Source: Escarpia spicata | Lineage: Eukaryota > Annelida > Polychaeta > Sabellida > Siboglinidae | Direction: 5' to 3' | DNA: 64,000 nt | NCBI GenBank assembly: GCA_963995525.1 | Contig: OZ023207.1 | Span: 35,881,792 to 35,945,791, forward strand | Shown: positions 54,701-64,000 of the stretch, piece by piece | Layout of the letters: every line of letters begins with the position of its first letter | Numbering within the stretch: position 1 is the first letter of the stretch | Notes under the pieces: generated by a model | Databases searched by the model: none | What the model was told of the DNA's origin: nothing | The model's input: only the letters and a program-made list of their open reading frames with translations | Translations under genes and position numbers: made by a program

Positions 54701-57700
54701 GCGCGAACCGAGACCTGCAATCTTGACACAGAACAGTGTTGCAAGACTGCTGCACATCAGCAGGCATTCAGATATGTGGTATAATTTATTGATGATCATG
54801 TGATTGAGAAGATTGAGGTGGTGCAGTTCTCCTCCCTGCCGCTCCTCTACATCGAAGAACTGAAGCAAAATGGCTACCCAAAGTCTGACTATAGGAGCGA
54901 AAAACTCAAGAACCGACCCGAGGTTCACAAAATCAGTGAGCAAATTGCTGTCACCAAAGTGAATCCAGGTGTCAAGGGCTATGTCACATGCAATCTGGTC
55001 TACAATGCCAGCATCGGCTCCACGATCAACTATGAGGATGTTGCTCTTTTTCTCCTACGAGCCTTCAGCGTGTCCAAGTCCCTAACCTGGCCTCCCACAG
55101 CCGAAGTCCTCGAGATGAAGTCCGAGGATCTCCTCCCTCCAGACCTGATCTATTTCCTCAACATTGTTATGTCTGGAGAGGCAGAGGTTGAGGTGAAGTG
55201 TGAGAAGATGAGACGCTGTCTATTTGCCAAGACCTCTGCCGTGCGTTGATGAAGGGTGAGTGGAAGCTGCCGAAACACATCCTCCTCTGCTGCACAGTTC
55301 GGCACCTGTACAGCAGTAATAAGCTGGCCACCATCCTTAACAGACTCGGCCACTCTGAGTCCTAAGACTTCGGCCTGGAACTCGACACGACCATGTCTAA
55401 GGTCATCAATGAGGTGTCGACCTACCTGACTCCTCAGGTTATTACTGGAGAAGGTAACGACGTGTTCCATCTCGAATGGGATAACATAAACAAAATCACT
55501 ACCAATGTCCATGGCCCCAATGTCGTAAATAATGCAGGCGTCATCATGATTCAGGAGGTGAAACCTGGCTTCGATAGCATGCAGGAGCGGGGCTTACCGC
55601 TTTATGACCGGGCTAAGAATCGGTCACTCTAGGTGGATACCCTCGAAACCCTCCCTCCACTACATATTTACACACATGTAGGACCCAAATTCCCAAATGA
55701 AGCCGTGTTCACACCTGCTGCGGAGAACGACAAGGTGTACAAAGCGAGTTTGACTGAGTACCGTGTTTGGTTCTTGGTGCGAATGATGGGGAGCAGTGGG
55801 AAGCAGCCGGTCCCTGCATTTGGTAGATTCATCTCCGCCACTGGAACGAAGCCCGCCAGGAAGTCGACCATTGATTACTTTACCCCGATCAATCGGCCAT
55901 TCACCGAGTACTGTGTCATCCAGGAGCAATTGAGACGGTTTGCAGAAGCTATCTCCGAGGTCGGATAGAAGTACGTAGAACCTTGGTGGGTGCATGGAGA
56001 CCCTTCCACTCAGATGGAAATTTCCAGAGAAGTACAAGTCACATGTAGTCACCCCAGGGCAGTTCCACATTGTGATGAATTACATGGGTATGGTGACTGA
56101 GCACAAGTTCGAGGGCTCGGGCTACGCTGAGATTATCCTCGAGGCTGGCCTCGTCACCAGCGGCTGTCTTAACATTGTCCTCAGTGGGAAGGTTTATGGT
56201 AAGGCGTTATTCTGTCTGAAGACTGTCCGCGATGCGATGGAGCTGCTACTGATGGAGAAGTTTGAACAGGAGGAAAACGTCCATGTAGACAACCAAGTGG
56301 CCCTCCTCAACCTGGTCCTGCAGTCGAGAGAACCTCGACCTCGCTCTCCAGGACCCCTCAACTCTCACCATCGTCAACAAGTACGTGGAGTTTGAGGACA
56401 AGGTGCGTGCCGGTCACCTGGGCAAGACCCCTACCTTCTGGTTGGGCTTCATTGAACACACCCGCCTCATCCTCATCTATTCTGTGAAGACCAACAATCT
56501 CAAACTCTACCACAAGTGCAATGGGGAGATGGCTAACATATTCTTCGCATTTGATGGCCCGAACTACTCCAGGTACTTGGCCTGGCTGGAGGTGCTCCTT
56601 ACCAACATCTACCTGTCTCACCCTGGCGCGAAGGAGCTTCTTCAAAAGGGCGGCATCGCAGTGGCACGGTCATTCATTCCCGGTGCACACAGCGCAGTCG
56701 ACAAAACCATGGAGGAGACATTTATGAAGTTCGCCAAGTCGGCAGGAGGTCTGGTATGGCGGTTCTCCATGTTCGCTGCTTATCAGCGTTGATGCTGTAC
56801 CACGTCCGCTCATGCTCAATATTTTGAGTGGATGCTCGAGATGTGTGGACTCATGAATGACCGCGAGTGTCCAAAGGCAGGGAAGCATCGCAAGCGCGAG
56901 GCTGCTGAGACCAAGAAGAGCGAGGAAGCTTTGCAGCAAACACTCATTGCTACCCAGAACTTCATCGACTCCTTCGCCATCCCTGAAAAAGACCGGCTTT
57001 ACAACGTCGAATCCGGTGTTCCTGTTTCCCCGGAGGACGAGATCGATGTCCTTCGAACTGATACAGTTGGTAAGGAAGCCATGAAGGCCTTCATCAGTGA
57101 TCGTTTCCAATGGTAAAGTGACTACGCGCGAGATCGATGAGTTGTCCTCAGACCAGGAAGAGACGGGCACCGGGTCGTTCTCTACCTCCAATATGCCATC
57201 AAGCAATGGTACAAGTCGGCTGTAGTGAGAATTCCTGATAGTGACATATTCTTCATCCTGCTCCACCACTCGCACTCCATCAGCCTCACCATCTATAACG
57301 ACAACGGCATGGAAAAGCACCGCCAGATAGTTAACGTGACGGAGCTGGCCAAGTCGCTGGATCACACTGGTCGGGTTCTACGTGTTCACAGGCGAGGACT
57401 GCACCAGCGCTTTCAAGGGCAAAGGCAATATGGCGCCCATGAAAAAGCTCCAGAAGAACTGTAAATATCACAACGTTTTCAAGAAACTTATTGATGACTG
57501 GACGGTGAAGCTGGAAGTGATGACAGATTTGGAGGCTTCACCTGCCTCATGAACGGTTAGGCTCGCGAGACATCAGTGGATGCTGTGCGAGGCACGATGC
57601 TCATAAAGATGGTGGGAGAAAACGAGAAGGTTGTCCTGACTCTCCTTTCACCCTGCTAATTATCCATGTTGGCCGGGTCAACTACCAACTAGCTAAGTAC

Positions 57701-57927
57701 AGGGGGGCAACCAGCCTCGCTTCTGGCGACACAAGCCCTACGATGATGGACAGGGATGGGTGAAGACTGAGGAGGGTGTACTGGAGCCAGTGTGGTCGTG
57801 TGGACCCGTCTTGCCTCCTCCACTCATTGACTTGCTTGAAAAAGCTGCTGAGGAGGAGGAGAGAGAAGAGGAAGATGATCAGCAGATTGACTATGATGAG
57901 CTGCTTCTTGGCGATGATGATGATTAG
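54700..57927 (+). pseudogene. Large uncharacterised protein, broken copy in X2
   Basis: Coding sequence can be followed from CKTAAHQQAFRY (54,750, then a stop) through the frame at 54,800-55,249 (YVTCNLVYNASIGSTINYED), a frameshift, HLYSSNKLATILNRLGHSES, the frames at 55,393-55,632 and 55,633-55,968 (separated by a stop), a short deletion near 55,975, LGGCMETLPLRWKFPEKY to 56,330, a frameshift, the 135-codon frame at 56,385, a stop, MCGLMNDRECPKAGKH with a charged helix, then EIDELSSDQEET, SAVVRIPDSDIFFILLHHSH, FYVFTGEDCTSAFKGKGN, and an acidic C-terminus (EEEEREEEDDQQIDYDELLL). I recall predicted invertebrate proteins of over 1,000 residues with these blocks, in many copies per genome, without a known function; a few hundred residues before EIDEL appear to be missing here. 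The EET-R...DSDIF-ILL pattern recalls a PIN/FEN-like fold (guess). Confidence 0.75.
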
Positions 57928-58455
57928 TGTGTAGTGTCGAGGGTAAGTTTCGGGTAGATAGTTCTTGAGTAAACGTAGGTACTGATCATAGTGGGTAAAT
58001 TTTTTGAAGTTTCCTTTCTTCTTGGACTTATCATTAGCCCATTTTCTGCCTAGTAGTGACATATAATGTTGAGTCAGTTCTTATGCGCAATCACCTATCC
58101 TTAACTTAGTACTCGATTTCAGGCATGAAAATATGGTATTATGTGCATTTTGAAGCAATAAATATGTTTGAATCGTCAAAGTAACCATCTCAAGCGATTC
58201 CTCATACCACAGTTATACGAAAAAATTGGTTAATTTGTCTTTGTACGATGAATGGTTCAAAAGTTATGGGTATTCTTGATTTTACCAAACGCGCGTGACA
58301 AAATCCAAGATGGCCGCCAAACGGACCCCTTCGGACATTATTTCGAAATGTGAACATCCAAGTCTGTTTATTAGACACCTTCAGGGTTGCAAAAAAAGTA
58401 AGTTTCATTTAGAAATCCACTGGGTGCATAGGAGGCATACCTTCCGACTGTACTA
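57655..58455 (+). repeat. Inner inverted arm, right
   Basis: Partner of 53,795-54,700. The gene's last about 90 codons (57,660-57,927) and 500 bases of 3' flank lie in the arm. Arms are similar but not identical (the coding parts differ at scattered positions), so they have not been homogenised recently. X1 lacks the part up to about 58,178. Confidence 0.88.
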
Positions 58456-58554
58456 CACTGTACTACAGCGGAAGTATTGTCAAACAGGAAGTCAATAACT
58501 GCCCATAAGTGGGAGTCACAAACGAACACATTTCATTTTCAATTGCGTGGTTAT

Positions 58555-59118
58555 ATGAATTTACCAGAAATGCTAAAATGTAACCACGCTCTTCAATAAA
58601 ATAGTGGGGGAGATATTAGTATACCGTTTGTTTCTATGCCACTAGGGGCGATTGATAGAAATTGTATAGGTGAAGGTTATGCGCTTCTTTGGTAGGTGAT
58701 CGGGTCAAATGATGGATACTGGTTCAAGATTTATGCATAAGGGCGACGTTTTCACTGAAACATGGCTATCCCCGTGAATGCGGGCTATAATTGGTGAAAC
58801 GAGTAACTAGACTCTCACTAAATGGCACTTTGTGATAGGTCAATAGATACGACATAACTGGTTGATAGGCCTTTAGAATGTTTGCTTAAGGGCGACGTTT
58901 TCACTGAAACATTGCTGTCGCCATGCGTGTTTGTGTGGAATCTGCTACAATGTTACTATACTCACACGTTGACATGCAAAAATATTAAGATGTTACCATG
59001 CTAACGCGCAGATAGGCTCAAATGTTACCTTGCACACGTGTTGAAAACCTAGTACGTTATGACGTTATCACGTTAACACACAGAAATGCAAATATGCTAC
59101 CCCATTCACGCGTTGAGT
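58555..59118 (+). repeat. Right-hand tandem-repeat arrays, X2
   Basis: Copy of 38,770-39,340, with the same order and orientation. Confidence 0.75.
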
Positions 59119-59623
59119 AGACATAAAAGTATTGGTGCACCTTGTGTTTGTATGCCACTAGTAGTGCGATAGTTGATGACAGTAGAACCGATGTCGCCGC
59201 TAGGAGACGCTTCCATAAATGTGTCTGTACAGGTAGTCGCCAGGCTAGCTTCCAGGGAAGAAGGATTGAAACATGACTACTTGCAATATCGGCGACAAAC
59301 GAAAACGACACTTGTCACCGCCAGGGGTTCTCTATATTTCTGCAAACATCCGTTGGTGTTACTGCTAGTGTCACAATTATTACTGCTAGTGTCACAAGTA
59401 TTCACCAGGGGCGCTGCGCCAATTTTTGCGGGATAAACATGTGAATGTTGTTTTAGTTCCAAATTCTCCACAAGGAGGCGCATCTAATTCACCATTCCAC
59501 AAGCAGGGGGCGCAATAGTTCACTCTATTCACCAAGGCGCGCTTCACCAGATACGACGTTCCTCCCTTCCTATGGGCTGACTGACTGAATCTGTGTCTCC
59601 CCATGCGCCTATATTACTACTAC

Positions 59624-59631
59624 TGAGGATA
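59624..59631 (+). repeat. Candidate target-site duplication, right, X2
   Basis: TGAGGATA directly after the right inverted end; see 49,631-49,638. Eight bases would fit hAT-like integration; Drosophila Foldback elements make nine. Confidence 0.6.
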
Positions 59632-60300
59632 ACGTAAGTAATAAAGCGTTGAAGATGTGCTGCGATCAGTCAGCTGTGTAGACTGTTTCAGCTTGTCTTC
59701 GATAAACATCTTATCCCCTCAGCATGGCAAATATCCTGTACAATATCGGTTCCAAAGACATCAAGACCTAAGGAGAAAACATATTTTCGACTTGTCACAG
59801 TCAACTCAAACATCATGCAATGCTACGAAAGATTCTTTCTAGAATATATCAAGAAATGCACGGTCGCACACCAGGATCCGTTTCAGTTTGCCTACCTGGC
59901 ACACGCAGGCACCGATGATGCCGTATTAGTACTTCTCCATCACCTACAGTAGCATCTCGATATACAGAACACCTAAGGCTGTGTGCTCTTTGACAATTTC
60001 CCAAGAGAATTTAATTCTATCCAGCGACATCTGTTGAATCAGAAGCTGCATCACATGAACAGCATTCCTGAACGTGAAAATAAGCACTATCGCATCCATC
60101 GTCATCACAACAAACATTTATGCCCGCAGGTCTATGTATGCTCGCCAATCCTCATTCCCCTGTGTACATATGACTGTAATGCAATCAACGAAAACAGTGA
60201 TGACTTTCTGGTGATGCATGCAAACGACAAATGCTTAAGATCACAACTTTGCCAAAAGACAACTTAAAACATTATATACCGGTTTATAATATTCGATTCA
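59632..60300 (+). pseudogene. Older LINE, RT fragment (right of element in X2)
   Basis: Duplicate of 39,851-40,480. It reads CYERFFLEYIKKCTVAHQDP, FQFAYLAHAGTDDAVLVLLH, and VLFDNFPREFNSIQRHLLNQ, the latter corresponding to the FFDFSSAFNSIQ box with the catalytic Asp still visible in FD-F. Frame breaks prevent any product. Confidence 0.65.
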
Positions 60301-60339
60301 CGTCCAATATACGTAATAACGTAGGAATACACCTTGGAT

Positions 60340-60560
60340 ATCATATTAGATCAATTTACCTGTCTGTTTTAAGTCAATCTGTATACAAACAACTCCATTC
60401 TACGGAGATTGCTCTCTTAAATGTGCCCAATGATATGATTTTATATATGGATAATGGTAAAGTAACTGAACTTACCTCGCTTGATCTGTCTGCTACTTTG
60501 ACACATTTTATCATGCCATTCTCACAAATCGTTTGTCTTTCTGGTATGGTGTAAGGAATG
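60340..60560 (+). pseudogene. L2-like RT fragment between two other LINEs (X2)
   Basis: The frame reads KQLHSTEIALLNVPNDMILY, MDNGKVTELTSLDLSATLTH. HSTETALL-V-NDI---MD-G-V--L-LLDLSAAFDT is the first catalytic region of L2-group RTs; the Asp of LDLSA is kept but AFD has become TLT. X1 has the same fragment near 40,560-40,730 with about 27 bases deleted in the middle. Confidence 0.55.
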
Positions 60561-60714
60561 CGTCACTACATTACAAAGTGTCGACCTACTATGCCATTCC
60601 AGAGCGAACAACGGCCAAGCAGGAATAAGCTTTCTCACGAACAGGAAATGGAAAAACAATATAATGAGGGTTAATAACATCAGCCCTAGAGTACCAGCTA
60701 GGCCAAAGACCAGC

Positions 60715-61083
60715 AGTTCAAGGCTGTCAAGCGTATGGCAAATGTCTTTGTTTCTCGACTAGACCCAAGTGTTACTGAGGCCATACTGAAGCATCACTTG
60801 GATTCAACTCTGAACTTAAACGTAATTGTAGAGCTATGCAAGCAGACGAGTATGTATAGCTCCTTCCACATCATCTGTGAGTGAGCAGACCCCAAGGTGT
60901 TTATGGCCGCAAATCTGTGGCCTGAGGGGTCGTATGTCAGATGGTGGAAAACACAGAAACTGCCAACGAACTATACAACCCATTCTGTTGATGGAAGCAC
61001 CAGTGTCAAAAGACCAACTGACAAAGCCGCTCTGCTGTCTGCTGCTGACAGAGTTGCACTACTGTCTGCTGCTAGGGAAATAA
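60715..61083 (+). pseudogene. LINE ORF1 C-terminal domain (X2, fused to another LINE)
   Basis: Duplicate of 40,880-41,259: VKRMANVFVSRLDPSVTEAI, CKQTSMYSSFHIICE, a stop, DPKVFMAANLWPEGSYVRWW. It ends within AAREI, where X1 continues into ORF2 but X2 jumps to the RT of a different LINE at 61,084. The stop present in X1 at 41,019 is absent here, and vice versa. Confidence 0.7.
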
Positions 61084-61658
61084 GTCAATATCATTTATTT
61101 TAAGATAGCTTGTACATCGATAGTCGTTGTGGAAAATCGTGAAACTGTACGGCATGCCAAGCAAAGGTATACACATTTTCAAATCGCTATGCCGAAACAC
61201 CACCTGCTGCTGCATCAAGACCAACGATGGCTACATAGACATATTCAATATAGACACAGGTGTGCATCAAGGACGTATCCTGTCCCCCTTCCTCTTTGTC
61301 GTTGTTATTGACTTTATCATGCGGAAGACGATGAATGCTCCGAACTTGGCGTTAATTGGGTAAATACTAGGTTGACAGATCTTAACTTTGCTGATGGCAT
61401 AGCATTGCTCAGCCACACGCCAGAGATCTTGCAAGATATAACCAATAACACGAACGATAACGGATTATGGATCAGCTACGAGAAGACAAAAACGTTGTAA
61501 GTTTGTGAAGAACCCCCACATTACGATAGGTCAGTATGACCTGCAGTGCGTCGACAACTTCCCCTATCTCAGAAGCTATATCTCTAGCGAGGGTGACGTG
61601 CAAATAAATGTGTGAGTGACGTTAGGCAAGGCCTCAGCAGTGTTAAAAAAGACTACGT
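61084..61658 (+). pseudogene. LINE RT fragment S2 (duplicate of 47,130-47,688)
   Basis: Reads WKIVKLYGMPSKGIHIFKSL, CRNTTCCCIKTNDGYIDIFN, IDTGVHQGRILSPFLFVVVI, DFIMRKTMN, LTDLNFADGIALLSHTPEIL and, further on, ITIGQYDLQCVDNFPYLRSY. It is somewhat longer at its 3' end than S1 and is joined directly to the ORF1 fragment at 61,083. Confidence 0.82.
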
Positions 61659-62285
61659 CCTATATGGTCCAGTACCACCATCAATAATTGCATTGTATTT
61701 CCTGTAATTGTTTCTCAGCCGCATCGATTTGGTTGTAGAAAGGTCGCACTGCATCACATGTGGAAGTTCCAAATAATGATACGCTGAAATGTGTTTAGTA
61801 TTATCACGTTATCGAGATGTTACCGCCCACTTTGTTCGATTAAATCGCGTGCTGTTGAAAATCAGTCTCGCAGAGAATGTACGTGAGTACAATAATATCG
61901 CTGTCTCCGACCATCACCATAGAATAGGTGTTTTCATTTTAATTTATCAAAATCTATTAGATGGTAATGGTACTAGACGGAGTATATATCTTGTTGATTT
62001 GACAGTCATTAGCCGTTATAAAAGAACGGTCCTTTTCTTCTTATTTGATCCTTCATCTCCTTCACACCAGCCCTTTCCTGCCTCTAGCCAGCGTGACCGT
62101 ATAGTGATCACTGGCTTGCGCCGCTTAATGTACTTAACGTATTTTCTCCATGATTTACATCTGCCATTGTTTGCATAGTGCATTTGGAAAATGGGTTCAG
62201 TCATGTATAAACCTCCTTCAAATAGTTTTTTGTCGTACTATATGTAAATTCAATCAGCCACAAAAGTTTTTGAATTTTGGTAGTT
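61659..62285. other. No gene recognised
   Basis: A 129-codon plus-strand frame at 61,789-62,178 has no recognisable domain or splice context and a minus-strand frame overlaps it; not accepted as a gene. Confidence 0.35.
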
Positions 62286-62286
62286 T

Positions 62287-62395
62287 ACACACACAGACCC
62301 ACACACACACGCACACGCACACGCACACGCACACGCACACGCACACGCACACGCACACGCACACGCACACGCACGCACACACACACACACACATA
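62287..62395. repeat. (AC)n/(ACACGC)n microsatellite
   Basis: AC repeat interrupted regularly to give about eleven ACACGC-type hexamers, then AC and a short AT run. It abuts the SINE. Confidence 0.95.
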
Positions 62396-62705
62396 TATAT
62401 AGGGAGTACAGTTGCGGCTAGAGTTTATGAGTATGGACCGAGGGAACACTGGTTCTAATCCTGCGCGGCGATGTCAAACCTTGGGCAAGTTCATTTACTA
62501 TACGTTGTTTCAGTTCACTCAGCTGTATGAATGAGTGCCTGGCTATAGACAGTGGTGAATATATGTGTACGAATATTCTTCGTGCATTAAATCCCAGAGA
62601 AGTCGAGATGGTGTTCGATTGACCAGGTCTGCTAAGGAGTAAAGTATAAAGCGCTTTGAACATTCTTTGAGAACTGGATACTGCGCTTTGGAAGAACTTA
62701 CCTTT
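62396..62705 (+). mobile_element. tRNA-derived SINE
   Basis: Head TGCGGCTAGAGTTTATGAGT, B-box-like GGTTCTAATCC, body CCTTGGGCAAGTTCATT, GTTTCAGTTCACTCAGCTGT, AATGAGTGCCTGGC, TCGAGATGGTGTTCGATTGA, and tail GCGCTTTGAACATTCTTTGA with ACTGGATACTGCGCT. Full-length member of the family. Confidence 0.75.
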
Positions 62706-62714
62706 GCTTAACTG

Positions 62715-62718
<4 letters not shown>

Positions 62719-62790
<72 letters not shown>
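62719..62790. repeat. (TA)n microsatellite
   Basis: About 36 TA units following the SINE. Confidence 0.97.
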
Positions 62791-62794
<4 letters not shown>

Positions 62795-62817
62795 TTAATT
62801 AATATAGAGAGAGGGAG

Positions 62818-63021
62818 AGAGTGCGTGTATGTGTGTGCGTGTGTGTATAAACTACCAGAATTCCGAAAACTTCGTAGCTGATTGATTGTGTGCATGTGTA
62901 TGCGTATGTGTGTGTGTGTGGTGTGTGTGTGTATTTGTGTGTTTGTGCGTGTGTGTGTGTGTGTGTGTGGACGGGTGGGTGCACGGGTGGCAGGTTGAGT
63001 GGGTGAATCAATAGTGTGCAA

Positions 63022-63079
<58 letters not shown>

Positions 63080-63107
63080 TGGTTGTGTGTGTGTGTGTGT
63101 GTGTGTT

Positions 63108-63186
<79 letters not shown>

Positions 63187-63194
63187 CTGTGTGT
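62818..63194. repeat. (GT)n-rich compound repeat
   Basis: Several GT runs separated by short non-repeat stretches (62,850-62,890 and 62,968-63,018), the longest 63,023-63,194. Val-Cys and Thr-His frames over it are not genes. Confidence 0.95.
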
Positions 63195-63384
63195 AATGAC
63201 ACATACTATTCAGGATCTATTACTTTCAAAAGCGATAGTATCTACACAGACACTTCGATCATATTCACATCTCGTTGTATATTTTGTGTGGACTCCACAT
63301 TGCATAATACAACAGAATGAATCTCACACGATGACTGTACTAGATATACCAATGTTCAATTTAATTTACATGACATACATAAGC
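63195..63384. other. No gene recognised
   Basis: Short unassigned stretch between the GT repeat and the terminal LINE fragment. Confidence 0.35.
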
Positions 63385-64000
63385 AAACCGTGAGCTAGTA
63401 GAGTTGGTGATACGAAATGGGCTGGCAGTGGCCAGGTCGTTCTACCAAACGAGAGAAAGCCATAGAGGAGTGGCCACCGTAAGACAGAACTGGATCTGCA
63501 AATGTGGCGGGTGAAGGATTGTTAGGTCATCTCTGGGGAACACGTGTCTACGCAATACAAGCCCCTCGTTTTCATTGTGCGTTTACAGAAGAGGAGGGGC
63601 GTTAAAAGTGAGGTGCGGAAGACCATTAAATTGTGGAAATGTCACGGGGAAACAGCCAGAGCATATATACATGGAGTGGTATCAGAGTATGACAGTGGAA
63701 GATGAATGGAAATATGCTTTCATTGGAGCCGCCTAGGACATGTGCGGCAGATCGTCTGCTAAGGGAGCAGCATCCTCGTAGAGCAAATACCAGACATGGT
63801 GGATTGAAGAAGTAGCCAAATCATTTGGAGAAAAGAGAGAAGTATGGCAGAAGATAGAATTGATCAAAGGGAATAACGGACAACCTGATATAGCAAGAGC
63901 AACTGTATGGAGAGAAGTTAGGAGAACAAAGAGAGAGATGGAAGAAGAGTTGTATAGAAAACTTGATGAGGCTAGCAGAAAGAAGATGATCTATAAGATG
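63385..64000 (+). mobile_element. LINE endonuclease C-terminus and linker, runs off window
   Basis: Frames read ELVIRNGLAVARSFYQTR, then VISGEHVSTQYKPLVFIVRL (counterpart of the V-PG--VS-QHR-V---- end of the endonuclease), KRRGVKSEVRKTIKLWKCHG, ETARAYIHGVVSEYDSG, WWIEEVAKSFGEKREVWQKI, and TVWREVRRTKREMEEELYRK. This is the endonuclease end and the basic helix-rich linker before the RT in the LINE type often mis-annotated as craniofacial development protein 2. Frame breaks near 63,480, 63,700 and 63,780. The RT would lie beyond the window. Confidence 0.72.

Larger units (their letters stand above)
49639..59623 (+). mobile_element. Foldback-type element, X2 copy (10.0 kb)
   Basis: The left end (49,639-50,390) and right end (59,120-59,623) are diverged inverted copies: left AGGCGCATTCCG, CAGTAGGAAGGGAGGA, CACCAGGGGCGC in reverse orientation and ACGGTAACACATTTACAGAA pair with right ATGCGCC, TCCTCCCTTCCTATGGGCTG, GCAGGGGGCGC and TTCCATAAATGTGT. 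Inside are repeat arrays in both orientations, a promoter-like spacer, inner inverted arms (53,795-54,700 and 57,655-58,455) and a central gene (54,700-57,927). Long inverted ends built of tandem repeats around a large ORF recall Drosophila FB-NOF. No known transposase signature (DDE) was recognised, so the mobilising enzyme is unknown. Confidence 0.75.
47785..61083 (+). repeat. Segmental duplication copy X2
   Basis: Second copy of X1 (31,912-41,259). Compared with X1 it has a LINE inserted at 48,213-49,410, a 121-bp unit present three times instead of once, about 440 bases more of the tandem-repeat array, and about 0.66 kb plus 1.2 kb more around the central gene. Confidence 0.93.

Noticed and set aside
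31912..61083. X1 and X2 as long terminal repeats of one retroelement
   Set aside because: They are 9-13 kb, contain complete older insertions and no gag-pol lies between them; the interior holds only non-LTR remnants.
31912..61083. X1/X2 as a pure assembly artefact (two haplotypes placed in tandem)
   Set aside because: Not fully excluded, but the copies differ by a LINE insertion, kilobase deletions and many substitutions, and S1/S2 flank X2 in an order that simple haplotype stacking would not give.
61789..62178. A 129-codon open frame
   Set aside because: No domain, no splice context, ordinary composition and an overlapping frame on the other strand.
62716..63393. Open frames of Thr-His, Val-Cys and Ile-Tyr repeats
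   Set aside because: Microsatellite translation only.

Overview
This is a eukaryotic nuclear genome window, most likely from a marine invertebrate (a mollusc, annelid or similar lophotrochozoan fits best; this is inference). It is AT-rich, has no operons, and carries many non-LTR retrotransposons (LINEs), tRNA-derived SINEs, long microsatellites and inverted-repeat elements. I see no convincing complete host gene; two short exon-like stretches near the left end (790-1118 plus strand, 2595-2689 minus strand) are the only host-gene candidates. Almost every coding stretch is a LINE fragment, usually 5' truncated and frame-shifted.

Layout. 0-4 kb: a partial SINE, two candidate exons, otherwise unassigned. 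4-9 kb: one nearly full LINE on the minus strand (zinc-binding-like N-terminus, endonuclease, linker, reverse transcriptase), split by a second LINE nested inside it at 6.39-7.86 kb that keeps an open 451-codon RT frame. 12-14.1 kb: two more LINE 3' ends. 15.0-24.8 kb: a large palindrome whose diverged arms (about 1.8 kb of matched sequence each, the left one expanded by insertions) enclose two nearly identical 2.43 kb tandem copies of a LINE+SINE block. 25-31.9 kb: an RTE-like LINE fragment, a 17-bp-arm hairpin, micro/minisatellites, and a small foldback element.

31.9-61.7 kb is the most interesting part. A segment of roughly 9.3 kb (X1, 31,912-41,259) recurs as X2 (47,785-61,083). Each copy carries a large foldback-type element (7.3 and 10.0 kb) inserted in an older LINE. 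The element has long inverted ends, arrays of degenerate tandem repeats in both orientations, a spacer with promoter-like motifs, and a central broken gene for a very large uncharacterised protein. In X2 the 3' end of this gene lies in an inverted repeat, so an inverted copy of the C-terminal coding sequence also lies upstream of the gene. An 8-bp direct repeat TGAGGATA flanks the X2 element. The architecture resembles Drosophila Foldback/FB-NOF elements, but the central gene is unlike anything I can name.

Between X1 and X2 lie three LINE remnants (41.3-47.7 kb). The order X1 - L - S1 - X2 - S2 is best explained by a tandem duplication of X-L-S followed by loss of L from the second copy. 62-64 kb: microsatellites, a SINE, and the endonuclease/linker part of a further LINE running off the window.
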